Of a stretch of DNA of 64,000 nt, positions 51,461 through 62,947 are shown piece by piece. Each line of letters opens with the position of its first letter. The first letter of the stretch is position 1. A model generated the notes under the pieces. The model was not told where the DNA came from. It did not search any database and was given only the letters and a program-made list of their open reading frames with translations. The position numbers and the translations under genes were made by a program. Source of the DNA: Eutreptiella sp. 'Long Island Sound 2002' (taxonomy: Eukaryota; Euglenozoa; Euglenophyceae; Eutreptiales; Eutreptiaceae); the NCBI GenBank assembly GCA_964036045.1, contig OZ038383.1, forward strand, positions 114,301,241 to 114,365,240, read 5' to 3'.

Positions 51461-54400
51461 GTGGTGGCGTGCTCGCTCTGCCGTTCTGTTTCCCGCGGGC
51501 CCTGACCCTGGGGGGGTGGTGGTGATGTTGGTGGTGAGGGTGGTGTGGGCGCCGGAGTGGATGATTGTGTCGGTGGCGGCGCTGTTGGCGAGGGTGGTAT
51601 GGGCGTTAGAGTAGATGAAGTTGGTGCTGGGCTATGGTTGATGGTGGTTAGCTGGTGGGTCAGCTGTTGTCGCTGTCGTCGTCGCCGGTGGTGTTGGTGC
51701 CTCTGATGACGAGGTGATGGTTGGTGAGCATGGCGTGGGTGACGTATGGGCGTATGTGGTGTTGTCGGTGGTGTCGATAGTGAGGGTGTTGTTTCTGGTC
51801 GTTGGGGCGTAACGTTTGTGGGCCGGATGTGGCGGTGGTGGCAAGGGTGCTGTAGTTGACGGGTGGTGTGGCCCACGTCGCCTCCGGTGGTGGAGGTGTG
51901 ATGGGTGCCGTGGTGGTGTCGGCGATGGTGGGGTGCCGCGGGTGGTGTATTGGTTGTTGGTGGTGGAGATGTTCCTGGTTTGTGGGTAGTCCCCGTCCGG
52001 CGGTGGTGGTGTTGGTGGTGTCGGTGCTCGTTGAGGCCGTTGGCGACGCCGGGGGTTCCTGGCCTCGCGCGGGGTGGTTGTGGCGGTGGTGAGCGTAGGC
52101 GGTGCCATGGGCGGTGGTGCCATTGACGGCTCGGCCGGGCGTGCTGGTGCCGGTTTCGGGTGTAAGTGTGGTTCGGGGTGCGGCATTGGGGGGTGGCTTC
52201 GACGGTGGGTGGCGTGACTGGTGGGTGGCAGCGGTAGGGGGGTGTCGGTTGTTGGTGAGGCTGTCGTTGTCGGTGTTCCGGTTGGTGCCGGTGATGGTGT
52301 CGCTGGTTGTGCAGATGGTGGGGGGGACTCGTACCCTGGGGTCGCCGTGGCGTTCGGTCGACGGTGGTGCTTTCGGTGGTGTTCGTGTGAGTTGGCCGGG
52401 AGTGGTGTCAGCAATGCTCTGGCTGGTGCCGTTTGTGCGGGCTGTGTGGTTTTTGCGTCAGGGGGCGGTGGCGTTGGTGACGGTGGTGTGTTGGGGGTCG
52501 GCGCCGGTGGTGACGGTCCGATGGTGAGGGTGCCGGGGACGTTGGGTGGGTCCGCGCTGTTGGGCCTTCTCCTCGCCATTCCTGGCGGAGGGTGCTGGCG
52601 GTGTCGCTGGTGGCGAGGGTGTGGTTGTGTTGCTGTGGTGTTTTGTGCTGCTTGGGTGGGTGGTGGGGACCCCCGGTTGATGTTGACGATACTCCGGGTG
52701 ATTTCGATGCGGTGGGTGCGATCGTGTGTGGCGTTGTTGTTTCTACCCTTGGCTGGGGGCCTGATGGGCGGCGCTGGTGGCGATTGTTCGCCAGCCGTGG
52801 TGGCGTCCTTGGTGTTGTCGTCGATGGGGGCGCCCTAGGTGTTACTCTGTGCCGGGGTCGTGGTGGTGGTGTTAGGGGTGTTGTGGGTGACGGTACCTCG
52901 GTTTGTCGTTGGTGGGGTTGGCGGTGGTGTGTCTCGTGGTGGTCTGGTGGCGTGGGTGTTTTTGGTGTTGGTGCCGGGTGGCCTGCGTGTTGGTGTGCGG
53001 TGGTTCCGGGCGTGCCATTCGTGGCTGGTGTTTGGCCGGCCTGTGGTCCTGGTGGTCTCGGTTGTCCCTGGTGTTGGGATGTAGTGATAGGTGTTGCTTC
53101 GGTTGCGGTTTAGGGTGACCTTGCTGCGGTTGGGTGGTGGTGTCGCCGTGCTGCCGCTGTCGGTGGTGCCGGTGTTGGCGTTGGTGGGGGTGCCGCCGGG
53201 GGAGCTGTGTTTGTTGGCGTTGTAGGGTGTTGTAAGTGTTGCCCTGGCGGTGTTCTGACGGCGGAGGGGGGACCTCGCCACTCCTGGCGGAGGTTCCCAT
53301 GCGCATCGTTGGCTGGTGGGTTGGCTTTGGCCCCCTCGGTGTCCTTGCTGCGGATGGTGTCTCACCGGGATGCGGGATGTGGGATGCTCCGGGTTGCTGT
53401 CGGTGAGGTCGCACTGCCGATGGCGCCGTCGGTGATGCCGGTGGTGAGGTCGTTGCGGGTGTTGCTATGGTTCACGCCGTCTCTGATGTTGTTGATGCTG
53501 CTGGTGGTTGGTGTGGGTCTGTGTGTGGGTTGTCAGTGGCTGCTGCTGGTGCTGGTGGTGGTTCTGGGTGCGGGCCGGTGGGTGGCGCGGTTGGAATGCC
53601 TTGGGTGTAACTTGGCCGCTGGGTGGTTTCTTGTGTTGGTCCGTTGTTGGCGAGGGTGTCTCAGGCGTCGTGCTGGGTGTCGGGGTTGCTGGTGTTGCCG
53701 ACGGCGTCCCCGTTGGTTCCGGGCGTCTCCGCTGGTGAGGGTGTTGTGGTGTCCGGTTTGGGTGTTGGCGGCGGTGCAGGTGTGGGTGTCGCACTTCCTG
53801 GCGCTGGGTCTGGGCGTGGCCATTTGGGTGTTGCTGGGTGTGGGCGGTCGCCTCTCCTGGCTGAGGGCTCGGTGGCGTTCGTTCGCCAGCCGTGCTGGCG
53901 TCCTTGGTGACGCCGTTGGTGGGGTTGCCCTAGGTGGCGGGGCCGTGGTGGTGGTGGTAGGGGTGGGGGCGTTGTAGGTGACGGCACCTCGGCCCGTCGT
54001 TGGTGGGGTTGGTGGTGGTGTGGATAGTGCCGTGGGTGTTGGTGGCGTTGGTGTTGCCGATGGCGAGGGTGCCTCAGATGTTACTTGGTGGTTGGCGTGT
54101 GTCGTGGTGGTCTGTTGGCGTGGGTGTTGTTGGTGTTGGTGCTGGGCGCGGCCTGCGTTTGGGTGGTCGGCGGTTCCGGGCGTGCCACTCGTGGCTGGTC
54201 GTCGCGGTGTTGGTGACGGTGCTGGCGAGGGCGCCGCCGGAGGAGCTGTGGGCGATGTCGAAGGCGAGGGCGCTGCAGGTGTTGCCCTGGTGGATGGTGG
54301 TGTTCTGACGGCGGGGGTGGGACCTCGCCACTCCTGGTGGAGTTACCCATGGGTGTCGCTGGCCTGCGTGTTGGCTCTCTTGGTGTCGTTGATGCCGATG

Positions 54401-55940
54401 GTGTTGTACCGGGCGGTGTCGCCGTGGCGGTTGCCGTTGACGCTCTGGTTTGTCGGTGCTGAGGCCGCACTGCCGGTGTCGCTGTCGCTGATGTCGGTGG
54501 TGAGGTCGTTGTGGGCGTCGCTATGGTTCACGGCATCTCGGACGCTGCTGACGCTGGTGGTGGTTGGCGTGGGTCTGTGTGTGGGTGGTCAGCGGCTTGT
54601 GTTCAGGGCGGTGGTCGGTTTCTGTGGCTCTGTCTGGGAGGGTGTGCAGTAGGTGGTGTGGTCTGCTGGTGCTGCTGTTGGTGTAGGTGGCGCAGGCGTT
54701 GCTCCCGGTGGTGTCGTGGGTGAGGGTGGTGTTGGCGGCGCCGGTGGTGTGGGTGTCGCCGGAGATTGCATGGTGGTTCCGGGCGCGTGCCCTCGCTTCC
54801 CCTGGCCGGGGCTTGGTGGTTTGTTGGCTCACCGGCTGTGGTGGCTTCGGTGTCCTCCGGTGGCAGAGGTTGCTGGTGGCGACGCTGATGGTGGGGTGTT
54901 GCCGGCGATGGTGTGCTTGATGCCGTTGGCTTGGGTGATGTAGGTGCTGGAACCGGCGGTGGCGTGCGTAGGTTTCGTAGGCGTTGGTGCCGGCGGTGAC
55001 GGTGTTGGTGAGGGTGTTGTGCTGGCTTGATTTTTGGCGGTGTTGGTGTTTCCGATGGCGTGGATGCCGGTGGCGGTGGTTCTGGGTGCGGGTCGGTGGG
55101 GGACCGGATCGGCTGGGTGCGGCCGTTGGTCAGTGTTGGGTGGCTTTTTGTGTTGGTCTGTTTTTGGTGAGGGTGTCCTATGTCCTAGTGTTTTGGTGGG
55201 TGCTGGGGTCGCTGGTGTTGCCGATGGTGCCTCCGTTGGTTTTGGGTCTGTCCGCTGGTGAGGGTGTTGTGGCGTCCGGTTTGGGCGTTGGTGGCGGTGC
55301 TGGTGTGGGTGTCGTAGTGCCCGGTCCTGGTGTTGGGCGTGGCCGTTCGGGTGTTACTGGGTGTGGCCGTTCGCCACTCCTGGCTGCGGGCTTGGTGGGT
55401 CCTCCTTTGCGTCCTAGCGGTTTCTGGCGGCCCTGCAGCCCCCCTGGCGGGGGGGGTTGCTGGGTTCCTGTTGTTTGGGTTTGTGTGTGTTGCGTGTGTG
55501 GTGCGGGCGGCGCCTGCGCTTTGGTGTGTGGTGTGCGTTTGTGGGGCTCGTGTCGGTGGCCGTTCTGGGGGTGTGTGTTGTGTGCACGCTCGGGCGTGTG
55601 TGCGGTGTGTCCGTGGTGCGTTTGGGTGCCTGTCCTCGCCTTTGTGGGCGTGGTTTGGCGGCCCTGTTTGGTGTGGGGGCTGTGTGTCGTGCCCCCCCCC
55701 CTGTCTCGGCTGTGTGGTTCCCCGCCCCCCTTGGCTGGGGTCTGTTGGTGGTGTGTCCCCTTGCTGTCCCCTTGGCGTGCCCTCCTCCTTCTGTCTCTTT
55801 TCCGTGTCGCTTGGGGCGGTGTTTCTCTGGTGTCGTGCCCGGGCCCTCCCGGCTGTGGTGGGTGGGGGGGGGTCCTTGTCGCCGGCTCGGGTCCCTTCCC
55901 CTGGTGTTTCCCCGTTGGGGGGGCCGTTGCTTGCACCCCC
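51461..55940 (-). repeat. LINE-B 5' region: degenerate GGTGTTGG-type repeats with hairpin motifs
   Basis: About 4.5 kb, strongly G/T-rich on the plus strand (C/A-rich on the element strand). Scattered copies of CGCCACTCCTGGCGGAG (about 52574, 53276, 54325) and of a segment containing CGCCAGCCGTG (about 52790, 53888) show that it is an old, diverged tandem array related to 56600-58520. Long plus-strand frames here, including one of 827 codons at 54984-57467, are repeat artefacts. Confidence 0.55.
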
Positions 55941-56290
55941 CGCCAGGGTGTAACTCTGTTGTACGGGCCGTCCATTTGTACTCGCTCGGTACAAATGGAC
56001 CTGCTCCGTAGCCAGGTACTCCAGCCGTTCCCCACACCGGGGTGGGGTACACTGTGGGTCGCTGGGGAGTCCTTGCGGGATAGGCGCGTCTCTTGCCTGC
56101 CCCGATGGACGGTGTGCCCTACCCGCAGCCCCTCGCTGGGCCCGAACCGCAGTACATGCCGTGGGGAGTGCTCTTGGTCAGGCCCATTGGTCACCCCCCC
56201 AGGCCGGTGCCACCGGGGGCCGCTGACCAACGGTCCCGGGCGTATCCCACCTTATTGCGTGTGCTCAGGTCGGGCCGATACGGTCACCGG
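55941..56290. other. Non-repetitive island in the LINE-B 5' region with a 12-bp inverted repeat
   Basis: Composition differs from the repeats on both sides. GTCCATTTGTAC (55970-55981) and GTACAAATGGAC (55989-56000) form a perfect 12-bp inverted repeat with a 7-nt loop. A second pair, TTGGTCAG near 56174 and CTGACCAA near 56223, lies downstream. It could be a promoter or protein-binding core; no direct evidence. Confidence 0.45.
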
Positions 56291-56599
56291 GGGGGGGCCC
56301 AAACCCCTGAGGTTGGGTCCCTCGCCTGCGTCCCCCGTGGGCCCTTTTCGTCCCGCCCCCCTCTTCGCTGTGCGGTTTGCGGTGGTTGGTGTCCCGTCTC
56401 TCCGGGGTGGGGACGTGGTGGTGGGGGGGGGGGGGGTTTTCGCTGTTCCTGGCTGTGTTGCTTGTGTGCGTGTTGCCCCCTCCTCTGGTCGTGGTTCGCC
56501 GTCGGTGTGTGTGTTTGTGGCGCGGTGCGTGCGCGCGTGGTGTCTGTGTTGGTGTGTGGTGCGTGGTTTGTGGTGTGTGGTGTGCGGCGGTGGTGTGTT

Positions 56600-58520
56600 G
56601 GTGGGGTTGTGGCGGGTGTGTGGTGTGGTTGGTCCCTCGCCACTCCTGGCGGAGGTTCCTGTGTGCTACTCCCCGCCACTCGTGGCTGGGTTTCGCTGCC
56701 TGTGGTGGTGTGCGGTTCCCCGCCACTCCTGGCTGGGGTTCCGCCGCCGGCAGTGGCGTGTGGTGTGTGGTGTGTGGTGTGTGTTGTGTGGTGAGCGGCG
56801 GTGGTGTGTTGGTGGGGTTGTTGCTGGTGTGTTGTGCGGTTGGTCCCTCGCCACTCCTGGCGGAGGTTCCCGTGTGCTACTCCCCGCCACCCCTGGTTGG
56901 GTTTCGCTGCCGGTGGTGGTGGGGGGTCCTCGCCACTCCTGGCTGAGGTCTCCGGGCGGCGGTGGTGTGTGGTGGGGTTGTCGCTGGTGTGTGGTGTGTT
57001 TGGTCCCTCGCCACTCCTGGCGGAGGTTCCTGTGTGCTACTCCCCGCCACTCCTGGCTGGGTTTCGCTGCCTGTGGTGGTGTGCGGTTCCCCGCCACTCC
57101 TGGCTGGGGTCCCCGGGCGGCGGTGGTGTGTGATGGGGTTGTGGCTGGTGTGTGGTGTGGTTGGTCCCTTGCCACTCCTGGCGGAGGTTCCTGTGTGCTA
57201 CTCCCCGCCACTCCTGGCTGGGTTTCGCTGCCGGTGGTGGTGTGCAGTTCCCCGCCACTCCCGGTTGGGGCCTGCTGGCGGCGGTGGTGCGTGGCGTGTG
57301 GTGTGTGGTGTGTGGTGTGTGGTGTGCGGCGGTGGTGTGTTGGTGGGGTTGTGGCTGTGGTTGGTCCCTCGCCACTCCTGGCGGAGGTTCCCGTGTGCTA
57401 CTCCCCGCCACTCCTGGCTGGGTTTCGCTGCCGGTGGCGGTGGGCGGTCCTCGCCACTCCTGGCTGAGGGCCCTGGGCGCGGTTCCCCGCCACTCCTGGC
57501 TGGGGTCCGCTGGCGGCGGTGGTGTGTGGTGGGGTTGTGGCTGTTGTGTGGTGTGGTTGGTCCCTCGCCACTCCTGGCGGAGGTTCCTGTGTGCTACTCC
57601 CCGCCACTCCTGGCCGGGTTTCGCTGCCGGTGGTGGTGTGCGGTTCCCCGCCACTCCTGGCTGGGGCCTGCTGGCGGCGGTGGTGCGTGGTGTGTGGTGT
57701 GTGGTGTGTGGTGTGTGGTGTGCGGCGGTGGTGTGTTGGCGGGGTTGTGGCTGGTGTGTGGTGTGGTTGGTCCCTCGCCACTACTGGCGGAGGTTCCCGT
57801 GTGCTACTCCGCGCCACTCCTGGCTGGGTTTCGCTGCCGGTGGTGGTGGGCGGTCCTCGCCACTCCTGGCTGAGGGTCCCGGGCGCGGTTCCCCGCCACT
57901 CCTGGCTGGGGTCCGTTGGCGGCGGTGTGTGGCGTGGTCGGTCCCTCGCCACTCCTGGCGGAGGTTCCTGCGTGCTACTCCCCGCCACTCCTGGCTGGGT
58001 TTGGGTGCCGGTGGTGGTGTGTGGTCCCCCGCCTCTCCTGGCTGCGGTCCGCTGGCGGCGGTGGTGTGTGGTGTGTGGTGCCTGGTGTGCGGTGTGTGGT
58101 GTGTGGTGTGTGGTGTGCGGCGGTGGTGTGCTGGTGGGGTTGCGGCTGGTGTGTGGTGTGGTTGGTTCCTCGCCACTCCCGGCGGAGGTTCCTGTGTGCT
58201 ACTGCCCGCCACTCCTGGCTGGGTTTCGCTGCCGGCGGTGGTGGGCGTTCCTCGCCACTCCTGGCGGAGGGTCCCGGGCGCGGTTCCCCGCCACTCCTGG
58301 CTGGGTTTCGCTGTCGGCGGTGGTGTGTGGTGTGTGGTGTGTGGCGTGTGGCGTGCGGCGGTGGCGTGTGTGGTGGGTTTGTGGCTGGTGTGTGGTGTGG
58401 TTGGTCCCTCGCCACTCCTGGCGGAGGTTCCTGTGTGCTGCTCCCCGCCACTCCTGGCTGGGTTTCGCTGCCGGTGGTGGTGTGGGGCTCCCCGCCACTC
58501 CTGGCTGGGGCCCGCCGGTT
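56600..58520. repeat. Hairpin minisatellite array
   Basis: About ten units of 160-230 bp, each starting near GGTTGGTCCCTCGCCACTCC, built from about 18-20 bp subunits (CGCCACTCCTGGCGGAGG and CGCCACTCCTGGCTGGG) alternating with GTGTGTGGTGTGCGGCGG runs. Each CGCCA-CTCC-TGGCG subunit is a 5-bp stem with a 4-nt loop. The arrays are in the 5' region of LINE-B. Confidence 0.85.
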
Positions 58521-59097
58521 GCGGTGGTGTGTTTCGCGGGCGGGGGTGTCCTTTGTTGTGTGTGTTTGTGGTGTGTGTGGGTGTGTGCGGTGGCCGTGCT
58601 GTGTTGTATGTTGCGTGTTTGTGGTGTCTGTGTTTTTGGTGGTGTGGTGTGGTGGTGCGGTGGGTGTGTCTTCCGGGTGCCCTTCTCCTTGGCCCTGGTG
58701 TGTGTGTGTGCGCTGTGTGGCCCTTCGTGTTGGTGTGGGTGGCGTTCGGGGGGGGGGGGTCGTGCGCGGTGTGGCTGTCGTGCGTGCGCGTGTGTGTGCT
58801 CGCGGTGTGTGGTTGGTGGGGTGGGGTGTGTCATACCTTGGCTGGTTCTCGTCGTCGGTCGTCGGCATGTTTCAAAAGGCAGAAGAAGAGGTCCTGTAGA
58901 TGCGTAGCAGAAATGTCTGGCATGCGTGATGCGTAGCACGTACCTTTCCTTTTGTCCCATCATGTTTTCTTCCACTGTTGAGAAAGAGCGTGCGCAGGTC
59001 CTTTTTGTTTTTTTTTTTGCGTGTTGTGTTTTGTGTTTCCTCCCTTTTGTTTTTTTTTTTCTCGCTGCGTCTTCGATAACATACCTCTCCGCGTTGC
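58521..59097. other. G/T-rich low-complexity spacer
   Basis: GTGTGTTTGTGG-type sequence followed by T runs; no gene or ordered repeat recognised. Confidence 0.4.
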
Positions 59098-60000
59098 GTT
59101 TCCCCTATAGAGAGGGCGTGGAAGGCGGTTTCGTGTTTTTTTTTTCAACATACTTGTCGTACCTTGTGCCGCTTCTTGTTGCCGTCCCCTAGAGAGAAAG
59201 CGTGTGCTTGTTTGTGGGTGGGGCGGGGGTGGGGTTGCATACCATGTCTTTCTTTTGTCTTGTCTCCGTCTTCGTGCATCTTGCGGCTTTGTGTACGTTT
59301 GTGTTTTCGTCCCCTTGGCGCCTTCCCTCGCATTTTTAACATACTTGTTCGTCATACCTCCATACCATTGTTTCCCCGTGGTACGTGGCCATTCCCTATA
59401 GCGAGAGCGTGTGCGTGTTTGCAGGCGGGGCGGTGTGGGGTTTCATACCTTGTTTTTCCTTGCTCTTGTCTCCGTCTTCTCGCACCTTGCGGTCTTGTTT
59501 ATGTGTGTGCGTGTGTGCGTGGTCCGTCCCTTTGGCGCCCTCCCTCGCATTGTTAACATACTTGCTCGCCATACCGTTGTTTCCCCGTGGTTGGTGGGCT
59601 TCGCTTGTTCGCCTTTTCATTGTTTCCCCTTTGTCCGTGGCCGCCCCATACCTTTTGCGCTTTTGTTGATTTTTTTTTTTCGTGTATCTCGCGGCGGTCG
59701 GAGCCTATGGAGGAATAAATATGGGGGATATATGATTGTGGTTTGTGTTTGCGGGCATGCCTTTTGACGTGCGTGGCGGTTCGTCGTTCTTTTTTTTTTT
59801 TTGCGTGCGGTGTTGTCCCTTGGGCGCCCTCGTTCGCAACATACTTGGTTTTCTCATCCACGTATGTGTAGCGGTGGATACGATATGTAGGACGCATGGG
59901 GCCGTAACATACTTGGTTGTCATACCTCGTTTTCCCGTGGTCCGTGGTGGCGTCTTTTTTGTTTGTGGTTTGGTGTTTCTCTTTTTGTTGCGTTTCCTTC
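59098..60000. repeat. Irregular tandem repeats of about 205 bp near the LINE-B 5' end
   Basis: Recurring blocks: CCCTA(TA)GAGAG..GCGTG at 59104, 59188 and 59395; AACATACTTG at 59147, 59339, 59555, 59839 and 59906; and TTGGCGCC-CTCGCA at about 59313 and 59532. Long T runs separate them. Confidence 0.6.
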
Positions 60001-60411
60001 TCTCTTTTTTTTTTTTTTTGACGCGCACAAGTCGCCTAGCTCCTATGGCACGCACGTTGCTAGGTGGTTCGGAGCTCGCTTTGTTCTTGTCTTCGTCGTC
60101 GTGGCTCGCTTGTTTTTGGTGTTCGCCTCTTTTCTTCTTCTTTGTTGGTGGAGCGCGCACAAGTCCCTAGCGCCTAGGACACGCACTTTGCTAGGTGTTT
60201 TGGAGCAGGCAACGCTCAGGTTCTTCGCCGTCGCGACTCTATTGTTCGTCTTTGTTTTGTGAGTGTCCTAAATTTTGCGACCTCGCCAAACAGCGGCGTA
60301 AAAATTTTTGGGGGGTTTCTGAGGTCGGAAAAGACGATTTTTCGCTTCATTTTTGCTGGCGGTGCGTCGTTTTCTTAGTTTTGTATTATTCTTCTGCTGC
60401 GATCGCGCGAC
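60001..60411. other. LINE-B 5' terminal segment
   Basis: Two copies of a roughly 130-bp unit (GCGCACAAGTC..CTAGC..GCACG..TTGCTAGGTG) start at about 60023 and 60155. The element starts (minus strand) with TCGCGCGATCGCAGCAG next to the target duplication. No ORF. Confidence 0.5.
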
Positions 60412-62232
60412 ATCACCCATGTCATATATGGTCCATTGGTCCATGCGTCCGTCGTGCACGAGGGTGTTGAACATGGTGCACGGCGGGCAGAAAATGTGGA
60501 AAATTGCTCAAAATGGCCGAAAATGCGCACACTCATGGTTGGGGCAAATGAGGCACATGCCCGACTCGGACCGGAGTGTGCCATAGGATTGGTATCAAGT
60601 CATATTGGTCCAACATATCTTTTGGGCGTCGCCCAACTCCTCCGGTTTTTGGAATGGCAGGGTCGCCAAGTGAGCCCATGATTTGGGATAGTCCCAAATC
60701 GCCAACATGGCAGCCACGGTATGCCAAGCCCAAGAGGAGTTATTCGCCGGGTTCAAGATATGTTGGGCACCAAAGTATGTACCCTCATAACATACTTGGG
60801 TCATGATGTCAATTGAGCGCAACGTTGAGATACACGGTCGCCACTTGACATCATGACGGGCAAAAAACAGCAAAATTGGCACAAAGACCCACAAAAGTGC
60901 CTTGAAAGGTGCACAATTATATTATAATATCTTCGGCTTGGATCGTGCAATCAACTAATCCTTCTGAACACAATGACTTGACACCAATGACCTTCGATTC
61001 CACATATGTGCTCCACTTGGGGCGCCTTGAAAGGTCACGAGCGCTACTTCCTAAGTGGGCACATGAAAATATGGAAAATTGCAAAACACACACCTTGCTC
61101 TCAACGCATTGCTTTGGGATCGCCACACAAGCTTCCCTCCACGAAGGTTAGGCTTGCAATTGATCGTGGGGAGTATGGAGAAGGTGCTTGCACAATATGA
61201 GGTCCATTGACGGGTTTGGCTTGGAGCGATGGACCCGCCAAATGGGCACACAACACAACACATGGCACATACCACATATTGCCCAAAAAGGTAGCTCCCC
61301 CCACGATATGTCATGCCCCTCCAAGGGCATAACTTTGTGTCAATCGCTCATAGGAACTCAAGGAAAGTTCCTATGCAACACCAACACTTGCGCGCTACAC
61401 TCGAAAGTTATCTTAACGCACGCAATATCATGGCCAAAGAGTTATAACGCAAACTCTACCCTCTTGACCATGATCCATTACGCTAGCGCGCACGTGTGAA
61501 AACGCAAGGCGTATAATGCTTCCTAAATTACGTCGGGAGTATTGTGAATACATCCCACGTTTCCTTATTGTCATTCCTCGCAAGCGGCACGAGATATGAC
61601 CCTCACAAGTGACCTCACGAATCAACTTTGTTTTGCCCATATTTCTAAGACAAATGGAGGGCAAGATAAAAGGAAAGTTGATTCGTGCATAGGGAAGCAC
61701 GTAGGTCCACTCGAAAGAGGTCAAATCAAGTGCGGGGATGTCGAAGTCGAAAATCCGATTTTCGACATCCTGAAAAATTCGGATTAAGGTTGCGAGTGTA
61801 AGATGTGAAAATTGCGGATGCATCAATGCAACTCCTGAAGACTTTAGAGTCTTCGTCACGATTTGCGCTAAAATATCTGTATATAACAGTTAAACTGGCG
61901 GTTACGCTAAAGTCGCGAGCTAACCGCCAGCTGTCAAAACAGTGAATATCAGAACGGAAGCGTAAAAATTGACGGAAACAATATGAAAATAAAACCCTGC
62001 TGATCCCTGATATTCTGATATATAAATCTCCGCTGGCGGTGCATCGGTTGCCGATGCGGGTCTTTACGGCACGGAACACGCTCCCGCCGGGCTCGCACCG
62101 GGCGTCAACGGGCGCTTTCCGTACATGGGGTTAGTGGACCGGAGACCGGCTTTCCCTTCCGTACATGGGGTTAGTGGACCGGAGACCGGTTGTATGCCCT
62201 ACCCTAGCCATGGGGTTCTGGGTACCGCTTCA
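60412..62232 (-). repeat. Gypsy-1 LTR, right copy, piece 3
   Basis: Matches 5349-7169 of the left LTR at roughly 98 percent by eye, ending CGCTTCA. The first 13 bp are the second LINE-B target copy. Carries the conserved inverted repeat (61895-61930) and the tandem pair (about 62124-62190). Confidence 0.88.
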
Positions 62233-62535
62233 GCAGCAGTGGGCAGGGAGGGTGCGAAGTACCGCGCCCACGCCAACCCCACCCACACCCACACCAGCCC
62301 CCCCAAGCCGTTCCCCCCCAAGCCCTTCCCCCCAGGGCGGACGCGGCACGTCCGCCCCCCGGCGCCCGAGCGCTCACCGCCGGGCGTCACGCTGCCGCAG
62401 CTGCAAAGGCAGCGGGACGCCCGGCGCGTGATCCAGGAAGCAGGGGACGGCGCGCAGGCAGAGCTGCGTGCCAGCCACGGGAGCGCGGAGCGGGGGACAG
62501 GAGGCGACAGGGGAAGTGCCCAGGAGCACGCGTAG
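62233..62535 (+). pseudogene. LINE-A-region SR/Ala-rich ORF, right half
   Basis: Continues in frame from 4143 (VGREGAKYRAHANP), with a Pro/Lys-rich run (PPKPFPPKPFPPG) and a basic helical end (LQRQRDARRVIQEAGDGAQ), to TAG 62533-62535. No domain recognised. Confidence 0.45.
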
Positions 62536-62947
62536 GGAGCGGGCCAGGGCACACGCGGCAGGGAGCAAGGGCGCAGCAGCAAAAGGGGACAGAGCGCGGG
62601 CAGCAGACGGCGCGACTCAGGGCAGGGAGCCGGGAAGGGGCCACGGCACGGGAAGGGCGCGCAGGGGCGCCGGCAGGGCGCCCAGGGGCATGGAGCAGGG
62701 CAAGGGACGGTGGGCGAGCGGGCAGGCCAGGGCGTGGGTGACAGGGGGCGGGACCCACGGCACGGGCAGGGGGCCGGAAGGGGGCCCAAGGGCAAGGGCA
62801 AGGGCGCCGAGGCCCCCAGGGACAGGCGGGACGGGGCATGGGAGCCCAGGGGGGAGGGCGGGTCGAAGGGAGGGGGGCGGGGGCTCGGGGCGCCCCCACA
62901 GCTGGACGTGCAGCCCTCTGAGGTGCATCCCCCCCGGCATCCAACAG
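62536..62947 (+). other. LINE-A G-rich spacer
   Basis: Runs of GGGC/GGGCA give Gly/Arg or Pro/Ala text in every frame. Nothing recognised. Confidence 0.35.

Larger units (their letters stand above)
23506..60411 (-). mobile_element. LINE-B: giant multi-ORF non-LTR retrotransposon, split by gypsy-2
   Basis: Both sides abut a 13-bp duplication of one gypsy-1 LTR site, so everything between arrived after that LTR formed. Read on the minus strand: 5' repeats (60411 to about 51460), ORF1 (about 51420-47373), ORF2 with endonuclease, RT and RNase H (47372-45550 joined to 34156-30626), ORF3 with a Ulp1-like protease (30654-26533), a PFP gene fragment (25990-25339), a low-complexity 3' region, and a (TACC)n tail. 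Removing gypsy-2 leaves about 25.5 kb, far above the size usual for LINEs. A composite of successive insertions at one point is the main alternative. Confidence 0.65.
4144..62232 (-). mobile_element. Gypsy-1: chromodomain Ty3/gypsy retrotransposon with 3-kb LTRs, split by later insertions
   Basis: The left LTR (4144-7169) recurs in three pieces at 18350-18960, 22899-23505 and 60412-62232. Ends are TG..CA. A polypurine tract abuts the left LTR on the minus strand. Internal order on the minus strand is leader, gag (17916 downward), protease, then RT-RNaseH-integrase-chromodomain ending at 8646. The two LTR copies differ by roughly 2-4 percent by eye, older than gypsy-2. The right LTR was split first or second by a Penelope-like element (18961-22890) and by LINE-B (23506-60411). 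The coding part has at least two -1 frame changes and four in-frame stops, so this copy may be inactive unless recoding is used. Confidence 0.85.

Noticed and set aside
54984-57467. An 827-codon plus-strand frame
   Set aside because: Produced by stop-poor G/T-rich tandem repeats; the protein is a Val/Cys/Trp repeat with open shadows in the other frames too.
56600-58520. CRISPR-like array
   Set aside because: Units vary in length, spacers are not unique, the repeat is a compound minisatellite, and the context is eukaryotic.
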